In this document: positions 1-7,348 of the stretch, in pieces | Numbering within the stretch: the first letter of the stretch is position 1 | Layout: each line of letters starts with the position of its first letter | Source: Sulfurovum sp. | Lineage (GTDB): Bacteria > Campylobacterota > Campylobacteria > Campylobacterales > Sulfurovaceae | Direction of reading: 5' to 3' | Length of the DNA: 33,946 nt | Assembly (NCBI GenBank): GCA_026983515.1 | Contig: JALWHT010000175.1 | Location: 1 to 33,946, forward strand | The notes under the pieces: generated by a model | What the model saw: the letters and a program-made list of their open reading frames with translations, nothing else | Told to the model about the DNA's origin: nothing | Databases searched by the model: none | Translations under genes and position numbers: made by a program

Positions 1-2
1 AA

Positions 3-122
3 GAGAAAGAACTGCTTTCAGACAAAGCAGCCGGGCTGATGGCTCAAGAGGCACTCAGTCGTGGTATTGAGGCGGTCGATGCCGAAATATTTATGGAATC
101 CCAAAAAGGAGATGAACAGTGA
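3..122 (+). CDS. C-terminal end of an unidentified protein (partial)
   Basis: An open frame enters from the left edge and stops with TGA at 120-122, giving about 39 residues ending in KGDEQ. I do not recognise the family: the visible part is a helical, Ala/Glu-rich tail with no diagnostic motif. The stop overlaps the GTG start of the next gene in a GTGA junction, and the next gene's ribosome binding site (AAGGAG at 106-111) lies within this coding end. The two genes are therefore probably co-transcribed and translationally coupled. It could instead be a short random open stretch, but the tight junction argues for a real gene. Confidence 0.6.
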   Translation, partial: EKELLSDKAAGLMAQEALSRGIEAVDAEIFMESQKGDEQ

Positions 123-1576
123 GATTTATATGGAGCGTACTGTTTGCCACGTTGCTGCTGTTTGGTGCTAATGATAAAGAAGATATGACCAAACAGGCTA
201 TTGTGAAGATTTATACGGTGGCGAAAGTACCGAACTATCTTTCTCCATGGGATTCTGCGATGCAAAGTTTTACGGGCTCGGGTGCCATCATCGAAGGCGG
301 CTACATTCTTACCAACGCTCATGTGGTTGCCAATGAAGCCTTTATGGAGGTACAGCGTTACGGAGAGCGCAAACGCTACATTGCTACAGTCTATGCCGTA
401 TCGCACCAGGCTGACCTGGCACTGCTGAAAGTCAAAGACAAGGCATTTTTCAAAGGCGTTACGCCGCTGGAATTTGGCAAACTGCCAGAAGTAGAGCAGC
501 AGATCGTCGTTTACGGTTACCCGATGGGTGGCAGTACCCTTTCGGCAACCATCGGCGTCGTGTCGCGTGTCGAGCACCACACCTACGCCCACAGTGGTGA
601 GATCTTTCTTGCCGTGCAGGTCGATGCTGCGGTCAATCCGGGAAACTCCGGAGGCCCTGCACTCTCTGAGGGTAAAATTGTGGGGGTGGTAATGCAAGTA
701 ATTAGTAAGTCGCAGAATATCGGCTACCTTGTACCGGTAACGATGGTGCGCCACTTCATCGACGATATGAAAGATGGCCACTATGACGGTTTTGCAGACC
801 TGGGTCTTGGTACGCAGAAGCTTGAAAATCCGGCGATGCGACGCTACTACGGACTTGATGACAACATGACGGGCAAGGTTATTGACAAAATTGTCTACCA
901 TTCCCCTGCTGAAGATATTTTAAAAGAGAATGACATCATTACGGCCATCGACGGCCATAATATTGAAAATGACGGTACAGTAGAGTTCAGACGGCATGAG
1001 TATACCAACTTCTACTATTATGTCGACCAGCATCAGATGGGGGAAAAGGTCAGACTCAGCATTATCCGCAATGGCAAGGCAATGGAAGTTGAAGTACCGC
1101 TGACCAGAACCGGAGATGATATGTTCCTTGTCAAGACTACCCGATACGATAAGATGCCAACCTATGCCATTTACGGCGGCTATGTTTTTTCACCGCTGAC
1201 GCGCAATCTTATCCGCTCTACCAACCGTAACCGTCTCAAGCTGAGTTACCTTGCCTCCAAGTGGCAGACCAAAGAGAAAGAGGAGGTGGTAGTATTGCTC
1301 AAGGTGCTTGCCTCGGATATCAGCCGTGGTGACAACAGCTTCGGTATGTGGGTGATTGACAAGGTCAATGGAAAACCGTTTAAGAATTTCAAAGAGTTTT
1401 TTGCCCTGATGCAGAAGAACAAAGACCCCTACTATCTGCTTGAAGACAATGACGGTGTCAAGGTGATCATTGACCGTAAAGAAGCACTGTCAAAACAGCG
1501 TCAGATACTCGAGAAGTACAATGTGGAGTATGACCGGTCAGAAGATTTGAGAGAGTCCACCAGTATTGCACCATGA
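119..1576 (+). CDS. Deg/HtrA-type trypsin-like serine protease with PDZ domains, exported
   Basis: A 485-residue envelope protease, probably degrading or checking misfolded periplasmic proteins. A hydrophobic N-terminus (residues 3-16) looks like a signal peptide. The trypsin-fold domain spans about 25-215 with the triad His68 (TNAHVV), Asp99 (ADLALLK) and Ser177 (NPGNSGGP). A PDZ domain follows at about 222-330, then a divergent C-terminal PDZ-like region at about 340-460. This protease-PDZ-PDZ-like order, with the second PDZ poorly conserved, recalls plant Deg9/Deg10-type proteins more than E. coli DegP; that comparison is from memory. Start: GTG with AAGGAG 7 bases upstream, overlapping the preceding stop. 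The end overlaps the reductase gene in an ATGA junction, so the two are coupled although their functions are unrelated. Confidence 0.88.
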   Translation: MRFIWSVLFATLLLFGANDKEDMTKQAIVKIYTVAKVPNYLSPWDSAMQSFTGSGAIIEGGYILTNAHVVANEAFMEVQRYGERKRYIATVYAVSHQADLALLKVKDKAFFKGVTPLEFGKLPEVEQQIVVYGYPMGGSTLSATIGVVSRVEHHTYAHSGEIFLAVQVDAAVNPGNSGGPALSEGKIVGVVMQVISKSQNIGYLVPVTMVRHFIDDMKDGHYDGFADLGLGTQKLENPAMRRYYGLDDNMTGKVIDKIVYHSPAEDILKENDIITAIDGHNIENDGTVEFRRHEYTNFYYYVDQHQMGEKVRLSIIRNGKAMEVEVPLTRTGDDMFLVKTTRYDKMPTYAIYGGYVFSPLTRNLIRSTNRNRLKLSYLASKWQTKEKEEVVVLLKVLASDISRGDNSFGMWVIDKVNGKPFKNFKEFFALMQKNKDPYYLLEDNDGVKVIIDRKEALSKQRQILEKYNVEYDRSEDLRESTSIAP

Positions 1577-3204
1577 AACTGAACAAAATAGAGAGGCTCA
1601 AGGCGGAACTCAGCCCTTTTGAATACAGACAGAAACTTGATGTACTCGATTTTAGCAATCTCGAGGAATCTGACCGCTTCTATCTTAAAAATTACGGTAT
1701 TTACAACAATAAACTCCGTCCCGAACATTTTATGCTGCGTGTGCGGGTTGCCGGCGGATGTATGGAAGCACAGCAGCTTCTGGAGATTGTAAAAACAGCC
1801 AGAGCCGAAAGTCTTGAAGTGGTGCTGACCGCACGTGCACAGCTTGAACTGCATGGACTGCATGCTGAGAATGTGTTGGCAGTTTGGAAAGAACTGCTCA
1901 ATGCAGGTGTAACGACACTTCAGACACTGACGGACAACTTCCGAAACATCGTTACCGACCCCTACGACGGTCTGCTTTCCTCAAGCCGCATAGAGGGCTA
2001 CCCGCTTATTGCACAGATGCAGGCAACCGTTCTAAACAATCCCGAATGGATGGGCATGCTTCCACGCAAATTCAATACTGCCATCTGCGGCAGTGAAACA
2101 ACCCATACCCACTTTTACGGCAATGACCTTTACTTTGCTCTGGCACAGAAAGGGGAAAGATGGGGGTTCAATCTCTACCTTGGAGGAAAAAATTCCGAAA
2201 GTGCGCAGGCGGCAGATATTTTTGTGCTGCCCCAACAGGTTCCGGATATTTTTCTTGCCGTTGCTAAAACGTTCCGTGAACATGGGTTGCGCCAAAGCCG
2301 TGCGAAAACGCGACTCTTTCATCTCATTGAAGCGGTGGGAATGGCACAGGTTCGCGAATATATTGCCTCTTACTGTGACTTTGCGCTGGAGTGTGCAGGC
2401 AGAACGATGCATCGAAAAAGTGTGCCGCAAACCTTTACACCGCTTCATAATGGTACCTACGGCTGCTGTGTGCAGAGTGTGTACGGAAAAATAGATATAG
2501 AGCAGCTTGAAGCAGTTGCTGCATTTGCCGTAGAAGAGAACTGTTCTATACGTTTTGGGGTAGACCAGAACCTCTATCTTTTGGGTTTGAAAGAGCCGGT
2601 CATCCCTTTCACACCGGTTTCTGCTGCATCTCAGGTAACCGCCTGTGCGGGCAGCCGCTATTGTGCGCTTTCACTGTGGGACATTAAAGACGATACTGCC
2701 TATCTTCCGCTGGAACAGATTGAAAAACACCATATTCAGGTGGGCTTCAGCGGCTGTCTGAAAGGGTGCGGCAGGCACCATCACTGTGACATCGGAGTGG
2801 TGGGGCTGCGTACCAATCTCTTTGGTGACACACAGAAGGCCGCGCGTGTCTATCTGGGTGGTGAGTACAGCAGCGGCGGTGCACCCGCACGGCTCATTTT
2901 TCCCTCGGTGCCACTGACACATCTGCAAGAATTGCTTGAGACGGTCATATCAAGTTTTGAAGCAAGCGGGCAGAAAGACTTTGAAGCATTTTGTGCCATA
3001 TACCTCAACAGCCACAGCAGTGCATTCGTACTGCTGTGGTACCTTTCGCAGCGTTATCTAAAACGGCCGCCGCAATTGGAAAAAGCATCTGAAGAGGTAC
3101 TTTACAAAAGGCTCAAGGCGTGTGAAGATTTCCCCGATGTTGCAGAGAGTGAGAACTATGCAGAGGCGATCAAAGTGATGATGCATGCGTTGTGGGATGA
3201 CTGA
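1573..3204 (+). CDS. Siroheme nitrite/sulfite reductase
   Basis: A 543-residue assimilatory-type reductase of the sulfite/ferredoxin-nitrite reductase family, catalysing the six-electron reduction of sulfite to sulfide or nitrite to ammonia. The siroheme/[4Fe-4S] cysteine signature is complete: Cys358-x5-Cys364 (CAGSRYC) and Cys395-x3-Cys399 (CLKGC). The family's repeat architecture is visible: a ferredoxin-like half-domain near 50-110 (MLRVRVAGG), then a catalytic domain with DPYDG near 129-133, with a second pair after about residue 290. Sequence alone does not settle whether sulfite or nitrite is the substrate. The gene starts within the stop of the protease gene (ATGA). No flavoprotein partner is adjacent, so electrons probably come from ferredoxin. 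Confidence 0.85.
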   Translation: MKLNKIERLKAELSPFEYRQKLDVLDFSNLEESDRFYLKNYGIYNNKLRPEHFMLRVRVAGGCMEAQQLLEIVKTARAESLEVVLTARAQLELHGLHAENVLAVWKELLNAGVTTLQTLTDNFRNIVTDPYDGLLSSSRIEGYPLIAQMQATVLNNPEWMGMLPRKFNTAICGSETTHTHFYGNDLYFALAQKGERWGFNLYLGGKNSESAQAADIFVLPQQVPDIFLAVAKTFREHGLRQSRAKTRLFHLIEAVGMAQVREYIASYCDFALECAGRTMHRKSVPQTFTPLHNGTYGCCVQSVYGKIDIEQLEAVAAFAVEENCSIRFGVDQNLYLLGLKEPVIPFTPVSAASQVTACAGSRYCALSLWDIKDDTAYLPLEQIEKHHIQVGFSGCLKGCGRHHHCDIGVVGLRTNLFGDTQKAARVYLGGEYSSGGAPARLIFPSVPLTHLQELLETVISSFEASGQKDFEAFCAIYLNSHSSAFVLLWYLSQRYLKRPPQLEKASEEVLYKRLKACEDFPDVAESENYAEAIKVMMHALWDD

Positions 3205-3209
3205 GAATA

Positions 3210-3425
3210 TCACTCATATTTTTTGAACTGCTCAAGCCATGCCTTGTCCTCTTCTGAAAGTGTGCCTACGCGCTCAAGCAGTTTGTGTTTGATACCTATG
3301 AGGTCGTTTACGCTCAGATAGACGAGCAGATCGGGGTTGATGGTAGGCTCCTCTCTGCCGTATGCGATCAGTTTTTCGATCTCTTCGAGGAGTTGGGTTT
3401 TGTCTGGTGCATTTTTTTCATTCAT
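3210..3425 (-). CDS. Small conserved hypothetical protein, 71 aa
   Basis: A short reverse-strand frame between the convergent reductase gene and the divergent bcp gene. The protein is soluble, highly charged and mostly helical (LLEEIEKLIAYG, then DLLVYLSVNDLIGIKHKLLE), with no cysteines, membrane segment or recognised domain. Codon use and composition look like a real protein, and it fills the gap exactly, ending 5 bp from the reductase stop. I believe short proteins like this occur in related genomes, but I cannot name the family. There is no clear ribosome binding site before the ATG at 3425; a second ATG at 3412 is possible. Confidence 0.6.
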   Translation of the reverse strand: MNEKNAPDKTQLLEEIEKLIAYGREEPTINPDLLVYLSVNDLIGIKHKLLERVGTLSEEDKAWLEQFKKYE

Positions 3426-3443
3426 TTTGATATACTACCGAAT

Positions 3444-3471
3444 AAATTAAAAGGTAAAAATTAAAAAGTAA
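3444..3471. repeat. Heptamer array (4 units), AAATTAA type
   Basis: Four consecutive 7-mers in phase: AAATTAA, AAGGTAA, AAATTAA, AAAGTAA. The array lies in the divergent spacer between the 71-residue gene and bcp, just before the bcp ribosome binding site. It is one of six heptamer arrays in this window (see findings). Confidence 0.65.
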
Positions 3472-3488
3472 AACAAAAAGGAGTTTTT

Positions 3489-3959
3489 ATGTTGAGTGTT
3501 GGTGATGTGGTACCTGACTTTTGTCTGCCAAATCAGGATGAGGAGGAGATCTGCTTTAGAGATATCAAGGGCAAGTGGATCGTGCTCTACTTCTACCCTA
3601 AAGACAACACCCCTGGCTGTACGACCGAGGCGATGGAGTTTACCGAAGCGCTGCCCGATTTCGAAGGCCTCAATGCACTGGTACTCGGTGTAAGCCCCGA
3701 TTCTCCCAAAAAACACCGTAACTTCATCGAGAAAAAAAACCTGAAGATCACACTGCTTGCTGATGAGGAGAAAGAGGTGTGTCAGCTGTTTGGTGTATGG
3801 CAGCTGAAGAAAAACTATGGGCGTGAGTATATGGGCGTGGTACGCTCCACGTTCATCATCGACCCTGACGGCAAGATCGCCGCAAAGTGGGAAAAGGTGC
3901 GTGTCAAAGGGCATGTTGAAGCGGTCAAGGAGAAGCTTGCCGAGCTTCAAAACGCCTGA
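3489..3959 (+). CDS. bcp: Peroxiredoxin, Bcp/PrxQ family thiol peroxidase
   Basis: A 156-residue cytoplasmic thiol peroxidase reducing hydrogen peroxide and organic hydroperoxides with electrons from thioredoxin or a similar donor. The AhpC/TSA thioredoxin-like fold covers the whole length. The peroxidatic cysteine is Cys44 in the motif TPGCTTEA, following FYPKDN. The resolving cysteine that many Bcp proteins carry five residues later is absent (Met49), so this is a 1-Cys-type Bcp or one that resolves through another cysteine (Cys12, Cys22 and Cys77 are present). The start has AAAAAGGAG at 3475-3483, five bases before the ATG. A strong terminator follows the stop, so bcp is probably a single-gene unit. 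Confidence 0.93.
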   Translation: MLSVGDVVPDFCLPNQDEEEICFRDIKGKWIVLYFYPKDNTPGCTTEAMEFTEALPDFEGLNALVLGVSPDSPKKHRNFIEKKNLKITLLADEEKEVCQLFGVWQLKKNYGREYMGVVRSTFIIDPDGKIAAKWEKVRVKGHVEAVKEKLAELQNA

Positions 3960-3968
3960 TCTCCTGCC

Positions 3969-3994
3969 ATTCCGGTCTCTCCACCGGAATTTTT
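3969..3994 (+). terminator. Rho-independent terminator after bcp
   Basis: A perfect 7-bp stem ATTCCGG (3969-3975) / CCGGAAT (3984-3990) with an 8-base loop runs directly into a T-run at 3990-3994, ten bases after the bcp stop codon. Confidence 0.85.
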
Positions 3995-4020
3995 AACCCC
4001 ATTTCAAAAAATATTAACAT

Positions 4021-4035
4021 ACATTTGGGTATAAT
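4021..4035 (+). promoter_or_regulatory. rpsB-tsf promoter, extended -10
   Basis: TATAAT at 4030-4035 preceded by TGGG, with AT-rich DNA upstream and no convincing -35 box. This is typical of campylobacterial housekeeping promoters. Transcription would begin near 4042, leaving a leader of about 140 bases before rpsB. Confidence 0.75.
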
Positions 4036-4041
4036 CGCGTT

Positions 4042-4182
4042 CCCAATTCTGTACGAGTTGGAAAATACACATGTAGTTATTCCTTGAACGGTTGCGCATT
4101 ATGCGTTAAGGACTACAGAGGGCTCAAACCACTGTGAAGCGATCGGCTTCTTACATTTAACAGTTATACCAAGGAGAAAATT
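4042..4182 (+). promoter_or_regulatory. Structured 5' leader of rpsB, possible autoregulatory element
   Basis: Two hairpins can be drawn in the untranslated leader. The first has TCCTT-g-AACG (4081-4090) paired with CGTTAAGGA (4104-4112), nine pairs with one bulged base. The second has GAAGC (4136-4140) paired with GCTTC (4146-4150) over the loop GATCG. The rpsB ribosome binding site AAGGAG (4171-4176) could compete with AAGGA of the first stem for pairing with TCCTT. In E. coli and other bacteria S2 represses rpsB-tsf through its leader, so a similar role is plausible here; that is inference. Confidence 0.45.
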
Positions 4183-5181
4183 ATGGTAACAATGAAAGAC
4201 CTACTGGAGTGCGGCGTTCACTTCGGACACCAAACAAGAAGATGGAATCCAAAAATGAAGAAATTCATTTTCGGTGCAAGAAAGAACATCTACATTATCG
4301 ACCTTCAAAAGACACTCAGATATTTTAAATATACATACAACGTTGTTAGAGATGCAGCGGCAGAAGGTCAGACTGTACTCTTCGTCGGTACTAAAAAACA
4401 GGCGCGTCAGGCAGTTAAAGAGCATGCAGAGAGAGCTGGTATGCCTTACGTTGCGACAAGATGGCTCGGTGGTATGCTGACAAACTACCCAACCATGAAA
4501 AAGTCCATCAGAAAACTTGAAATCATCGAGCAGATGGAAGAGAACGGACAGATCGATCTTCTGACAAAAAAAGAAGCGCTGATGCTCAAGAGAAAAAAAG
4601 AGAAACTCAACTCTTACCTCGAAGGTTTCAGACACATGAAAAAACTGCCTGACATGCTGTTTGTCATCGATGCAGTCAAAGAGCACATCGCGGTTAAAGA
4701 AGCAAGAAGACTCGGTATGAAAGTCATCGCGCCACTTGATACAAACTGTGACCCTGATATGGTAGATTACCCGATTCCAGGAAACGACGACGCGATCCGT
4801 TCTATCAACCTCTTCTGTAGAGAGATTGCTGATGCGATTATTGAAGGGAAAGCGGCATACGCAGAAGCTAATGGTGAGGCAGTAGAGGAAGCACCATCTT
4901 CAGCAGAAGTTGAAGAAGTCGTTACAGAAGCAAAAGAAGAAGCAGCAGCTGCACCTGAAGAAGAAGCAGCACCGACCGCTGAGACTAAAGGTGATGACCT
5001 GACTAAGCTCAAAGGTGTAGGCAAAGTCTATGCTGAAAAGCTCAACAATGAAGGGTTCCATACATTTGCGGACGTTGCGAGCATGACTGACGAGCAGATC
5101 AATGTTATGGAAGAGAAGTACAGCTTCAAAGGCGACTTCAAAGAAACAGTCGCACACGCAAAAGAACTGGCGGAGGCGTAA
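4183..5181 (+). CDS. rpsB: 30S ribosomal protein S2 with C-terminal helix-hairpin-helix extension
   Basis: Residues 1-225 are a standard S2 ([17 protein letters not shown] at the start, [10 protein letters not shown] at 92-101, [18 protein letters not shown] at 186-203), binding the 16S rRNA head on the small subunit. The protein is 332 residues, about 80-90 longer than ordinary S2. The extra part is an acidic Ala/Glu-rich linker (about 229-268) followed by a helix-hairpin-helix-like domain (273-313, [12 protein letters not shown] then [11 protein letters not shown]) and a short helical tail. AAGGAG lies 7 bases before the ATG. The end carries the ribosome binding site of tsf. The extension is discussed as a finding. 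Confidence 0.97.
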   Translation: MVTMKDLLECGVHFGHQTRRWNPKMKKFIFGARKNIYIIDLQKTLRYFKYTYNVVRDAAAEGQTVLFVGTKKQARQAVKEHAERAGMPYVATRWLGGMLTNYPTMKKSIRKLEIIEQMEENGQIDLLTKKEALMLKRKKEKLNSYLEGFRHMKKLPDMLFVIDAVKEHIAVKEARRLGMKVIAPLDTNCDPDMVDYPIPGNDDAIRSINLFCREIADAIIEGKAAYAEANGEAVEEAPSSAEVEEVVTEAKEEAAAAPEEEAAPTAETKGDDLTKLKGVGKVYAEKLNNEGFHTFADVASMTDEQINVMEEKYSFKGDFKETVAHAKELAEA

Positions 5182-5182
5182 T

Positions 5183-6235
5183 ATGGCAAATTTCGGACCA
5201 AAAGATATCAAAAAACTTCGTGAAATGACCGATGCGGGAATGATGGATTGTAAAAAAGCCCTCGCTGCCGCAGACGGTGACATGGACAAAGCGGTCGAGT
5301 GGCTCAGAGACCAGGGTATCGGTGCTGCTGCGAAGAAAGCAAGCAAAACCGCTGCTGAAGGTGCCATCGGTGTCAAAGTCGAAGGACCAAAAGCAGTGAT
5401 CGTTGAGATCAACTCTCAGACTGACTTTGTTGCTCAAAATGACAAGTTCAAAAATCTGATGAACGAAGTGATCGAACATGCGTTCGAGAACGAGCTTGAA
5501 GATGCAGAGGCAATCAATGCTTCCGAGATCAATGGACAGCCTTTCAGTGAATTCCTTGCACAGAACATTGCTATTATCGGTGAAAATCTCGTTGTAAGAC
5601 GTGCCGATCTTATTAAAGGTGATGAAAAGACTGCTGTAAGCGGTTACGTACACTCAAACGGACAAAACGGTGTTATTATTGCAGCAGAGTGCGACGATGC
5701 TGAAACTTGTGAAAAGATCACACCTGTTCTTAGAGAGATTGCAATGCACGCAGCTGCAATGGCTCCCAAAACACTGACATATAAAGATTTCGATCCTGAA
5801 TATGTTGCTGAAGAGACTAAAGGTAGAATCGAAGCGATCAAAAAAGAGAATGAAGAGCTTGAGAGACTTGGCAAACCGCTGAAGAACATTCCTCAGTACA
5901 TCTCCAGAGCACAACTGACAGACGAAGTGATCGCAGCTGCCGAAGAGGCGATCAAAGAGGAGCTCAAAGCAGAAGGTAAGCCTGAGAAGATCTGGGACAG
6001 AATCCTTCCTGGCAAACTGGAAAGATTTATCTCTGACAACACAACACTTGACCAAGAACAGTGTCTGCTTGACCAGAAGTTCGTTATGGACGACAGCAAA
6101 ACCGTAGGTGAGTACTTTGAAGAGAAGTCAAACGGAAAAGCAAAGATCACCAAGTTCACGCGTCTTGAAGTGGGTGAGGGAATCGAAGTGGAAGAGGAAG
6201 ACTTTGCAGCCGAAGTAGCCAAACAAATGGCATAA
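5183..6235 (+). CDS. tsf: Elongation factor Ts
   Basis: The 350-residue nucleotide exchange factor that releases GDP from EF-Tu. The N-terminal UBA-like domain carries the signature LREMTDAGMMDCKKAL (12-27). The EF-Tu contact motif TDFVAQN is at 80-86, followed by the dimerisation core. It is longer than E. coli EF-Ts (about 283), with the extra sequence in the middle and C-terminal parts (charged helices near 215-275). The frame is open further upstream, but the true start is the ATG at 5183: MANFGPKDIKKLREMT is the family N-terminus, and GGAGG at 5172-5176 lies 6 bases before it, inside the end of rpsB. Only one base separates the two genes. Confidence 0.97.
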   Translation: MANFGPKDIKKLREMTDAGMMDCKKALAAADGDMDKAVEWLRDQGIGAAAKKASKTAAEGAIGVKVEGPKAVIVEINSQTDFVAQNDKFKNLMNEVIEHAFENELEDAEAINASEINGQPFSEFLAQNIAIIGENLVVRRADLIKGDEKTAVSGYVHSNGQNGVIIAAECDDAETCEKITPVLREIAMHAAAMAPKTLTYKDFDPEYVAEETKGRIEAIKKENEELERLGKPLKNIPQYISRAQLTDEVIAAAEEAIKEELKAEGKPEKIWDRILPGKLERFISDNTTLDQEQCLLDQKFVMDDSKTVGEYFEEKSNGKAKITKFTRLEVGEGIEVEEEDFAAEVAKQMA

Positions 6236-6261
6236 AATTCCTGCTTCACTGCATCTGCGAG

Positions 6262-6296
6262 GGAGTTTGCTCAGTCACTTACTGTGAGTAAGCTCC
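6262..6296 (+). terminator. Long hairpin after tsf (copy 1)
   Basis: The 12-bp stem GGAGTTTGCTCA (6262-6273) pairs with TGAGTAAGCTCC (6285-6296), with two G-T wobbles and an 11-base loop. It stands 26 bases after the tsf stop. No T-run follows, so it may act as an mRNA 3' stabiliser rather than a classical terminator. Confidence 0.55.
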
Positions 6297-6343
6297 TTCA
6301 CAACAACCCTCACATCTACAGTAAATCAGAAATTTTCTACATT

Positions 6344-6371
6344 TTAACTTTCAACTTTTAATTTTTAATTT
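6344..6371. repeat. Heptamer array (4 units), spacer copy 1
   Basis: TTAACTT, TCAACTT, TTAATTT, TTAATTT in phase. On the other strand this is the AAATTAA/AAGTTAA type seen before bcp. Confidence 0.65.
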
Positions 6372-6425
6372 TCCTCTGCCTACGACAAACTAAAAGGTTT
6401 GAAGCTTTTGCTTCACTGAACTTTT

Positions 6426-6446
6426 GAGGGAGTTCTCCCTCGTTTT
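6426..6446 (+). terminator. Rho-independent terminator (spacer copy 2)
   Basis: Stem GAGGGA (6426-6431) / TCCCTC (6436-6441) with tetraloop GTTC, followed by GTTTT. It probably terminates rpsB-tsf read-through before lolD. Confidence 0.7.
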
Positions 6447-6489
6447 ATCACCCTAAAACCTATAACAAATCAGAAATTTTCTACACTTT

Positions 6490-6517
6490 TTAACTTTTCA
6501 CTTTTAATTTTTAATTC
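6490..6517. repeat. Heptamer array (4 units), spacer copy 2
   Basis: TTAACTT, TTCACTT, TTAATTT, TTAATTC in phase, in the same position relative to AAATCAGAAATTTTCTACA as in copy 1. Confidence 0.65.
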
Positions 6518-6530
6518 TCCCACCCCTTTT

Positions 6531-6540
6531 ATGCTAAAAT
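6531..6540 (+). promoter_or_regulatory. Extended -10 promoter for the LolD-like gene
   Basis: ATGCTAAAAT contains TAAAAT at 6535-6540 with TGC in front. A start near 6547 leaves a leader of about 20 bases. The in-frame ATG at 6531 lies inside this promoter and is therefore not the translation start. Confidence 0.6.
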
Positions 6541-6566
6541 ACCCCAAATCCAACAAAGGTGCACCC

Positions 6567-7217
6567 ATGTCTCAACCTCTCCTTGAAGCCAGAGGAATCT
6601 CCCACCGTTTCGATACACTGCTCTTTTCGGATGTCGATGTAACACTGCATCCAAAACAGAGCCTCTCTATTGTCGGACGCAGTGGGTCGGGGAAGTCTAC
6701 ACTGTTGCATATCTGTTCGACTTTTATTAAGCCTGATGAGGGAAGTGTGGCGCTTTTTGGTGAAGAGGTTTATGGAAAAGGTGACAATGCTATTGAGGCG
6801 ATCAGACGGTACGATATCGGCATTGTCTTTCAGTTTCACTACCTCTTCAAGGGGATGACAGCAATGGAGAACATCGAAGTGGCGACACTGCTTGCCCAGG
6901 AGCAGGTCGACAAGACACTGCTTGAAAAGCTGGAGATTGCAGAACTGATGGAGCAGAAGATCGGTGAACTCTCCGGTGGGCAGCAGCAGCGAGTATCTAT
7001 TGCAAGGGTGCTCAGCAAGAAGCCGCGCATCATCTTTGCAGACGAACCCACAGGTAATCTTGACAGCGAAACGGCATCACTGGTGATGGAGGTGCTTTTT
7101 GACTACATCCAGGCACATGATGCCGCACTGCTGCTGGTAACACACGACCTGCAAATCGCTGCACGCTGCGATGAGGTCTACCGTCTTGAAAACCGTACGC
7201 TTTTGGAGGCAGTATGA
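6567..7217 (+). CDS. lolD: ABC transporter ATP-binding protein, LolD-like
   Basis: A 216-residue ABC ATPase of the LolD/MacB group, which powers extraction of lipoproteins or other substrates from the inner membrane. Visible elements: Walker A GRSGSGKST (37-45), Q-loop VFQFHYLF (87-94), signature LSGGQQQR (135-142), Walker B RIIFADEP (154-161) with D-loop GNLDSETA, and switch His193. FQFHYLFKGMTAMEN matches the LolD-type Q-loop region. The start at 6567 is preferred because an upstream in-frame ATG overlaps the promoter and AAAGGTG lies just before 6567. The LolC/E permease is not here; instead a 44-residue membrane protein follows with an ATGA overlap. Assignment to LolD rather than another exporter ATPase is by similarity. 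Confidence 0.85.
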   Translation: MSQPLLEARGISHRFDTLLFSDVDVTLHPKQSLSIVGRSGSGKSTLLHICSTFIKPDEGSVALFGEEVYGKGDNAIEAIRRYDIGIVFQFHYLFKGMTAMENIEVATLLAQEQVDKTLLEKLEIAELMEQKIGELSGGQQQRVSIARVLSKKPRIIFADEPTGNLDSETASLVMEVLFDYIQAHDAALLLVTHDLQIAARCDEVYRLENRTLLEAV

Positions 7218-7348
7218 AAATTGATTTGATGCAAATACTGTACACCGTCATTATGGTGATATTGGCATTTCTTGCCGCCGTTGTTGTAACCAAGACATTC
7301 TCAAAGTGGCTGAAGCTTGATGAAAAGAATCATGAAGAAGAACTGTAG
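7214..7348 (+). CDS. Small single-span membrane protein, 44 aa
   Basis: The ATG overlaps the stop of the LolD-like gene (ATGA), and GGAGG at 7205-7209 sits 4 bases upstream. The protein starts MKIDLMQILYTV and has one hydrophobic segment at about 7-26. A basic stretch follows (KTFSKWLKL) and then an acidic tail (DEKNHEEEL), a clear one-pass topology. The stop codon TAG is the first part of a REP-like palindrome. It is short but well supported by overlap, ribosome binding site and composition. It may be an accessory subunit of the ATPase's transporter; I know no family for it. Confidence 0.65.
   Translation: MKIDLMQILYTVIMVILAFLAAVVVTKTFSKWLKLDEKNHEEEL

Larger units (their letters stand above)
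6236..6530. repeat. Duplicated spacer downstream of tsf (two imperfect copies)
   Basis: This gene-free stretch consists of two related copies, about 6242-6372 and 6409-6518. Both begin with TGCTTCACTG followed by GAGGGAGTT. Both later contain AAATCAGAAATTTTCTACA and end in a TTAACTT/TTAATTT heptamer array. The middle parts differ, so the copies diverged after duplication or belong to a dispersed family. Both contain a hairpin where a terminator would be expected. Confidence 0.7.

Noticed and set aside
44-901. 285-codon reverse-strand open frame across the protease gene
   Set aside because: It lies antisense to a gene with a complete catalytic triad, has no recognisable domain, and its composition is that of an antisense shadow.
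5102-5182. Upstream extension of the tsf reading frame
   Set aside because: It would overlap rpsB by 80 bases; the family N-terminus and GGAGG point to 5183.
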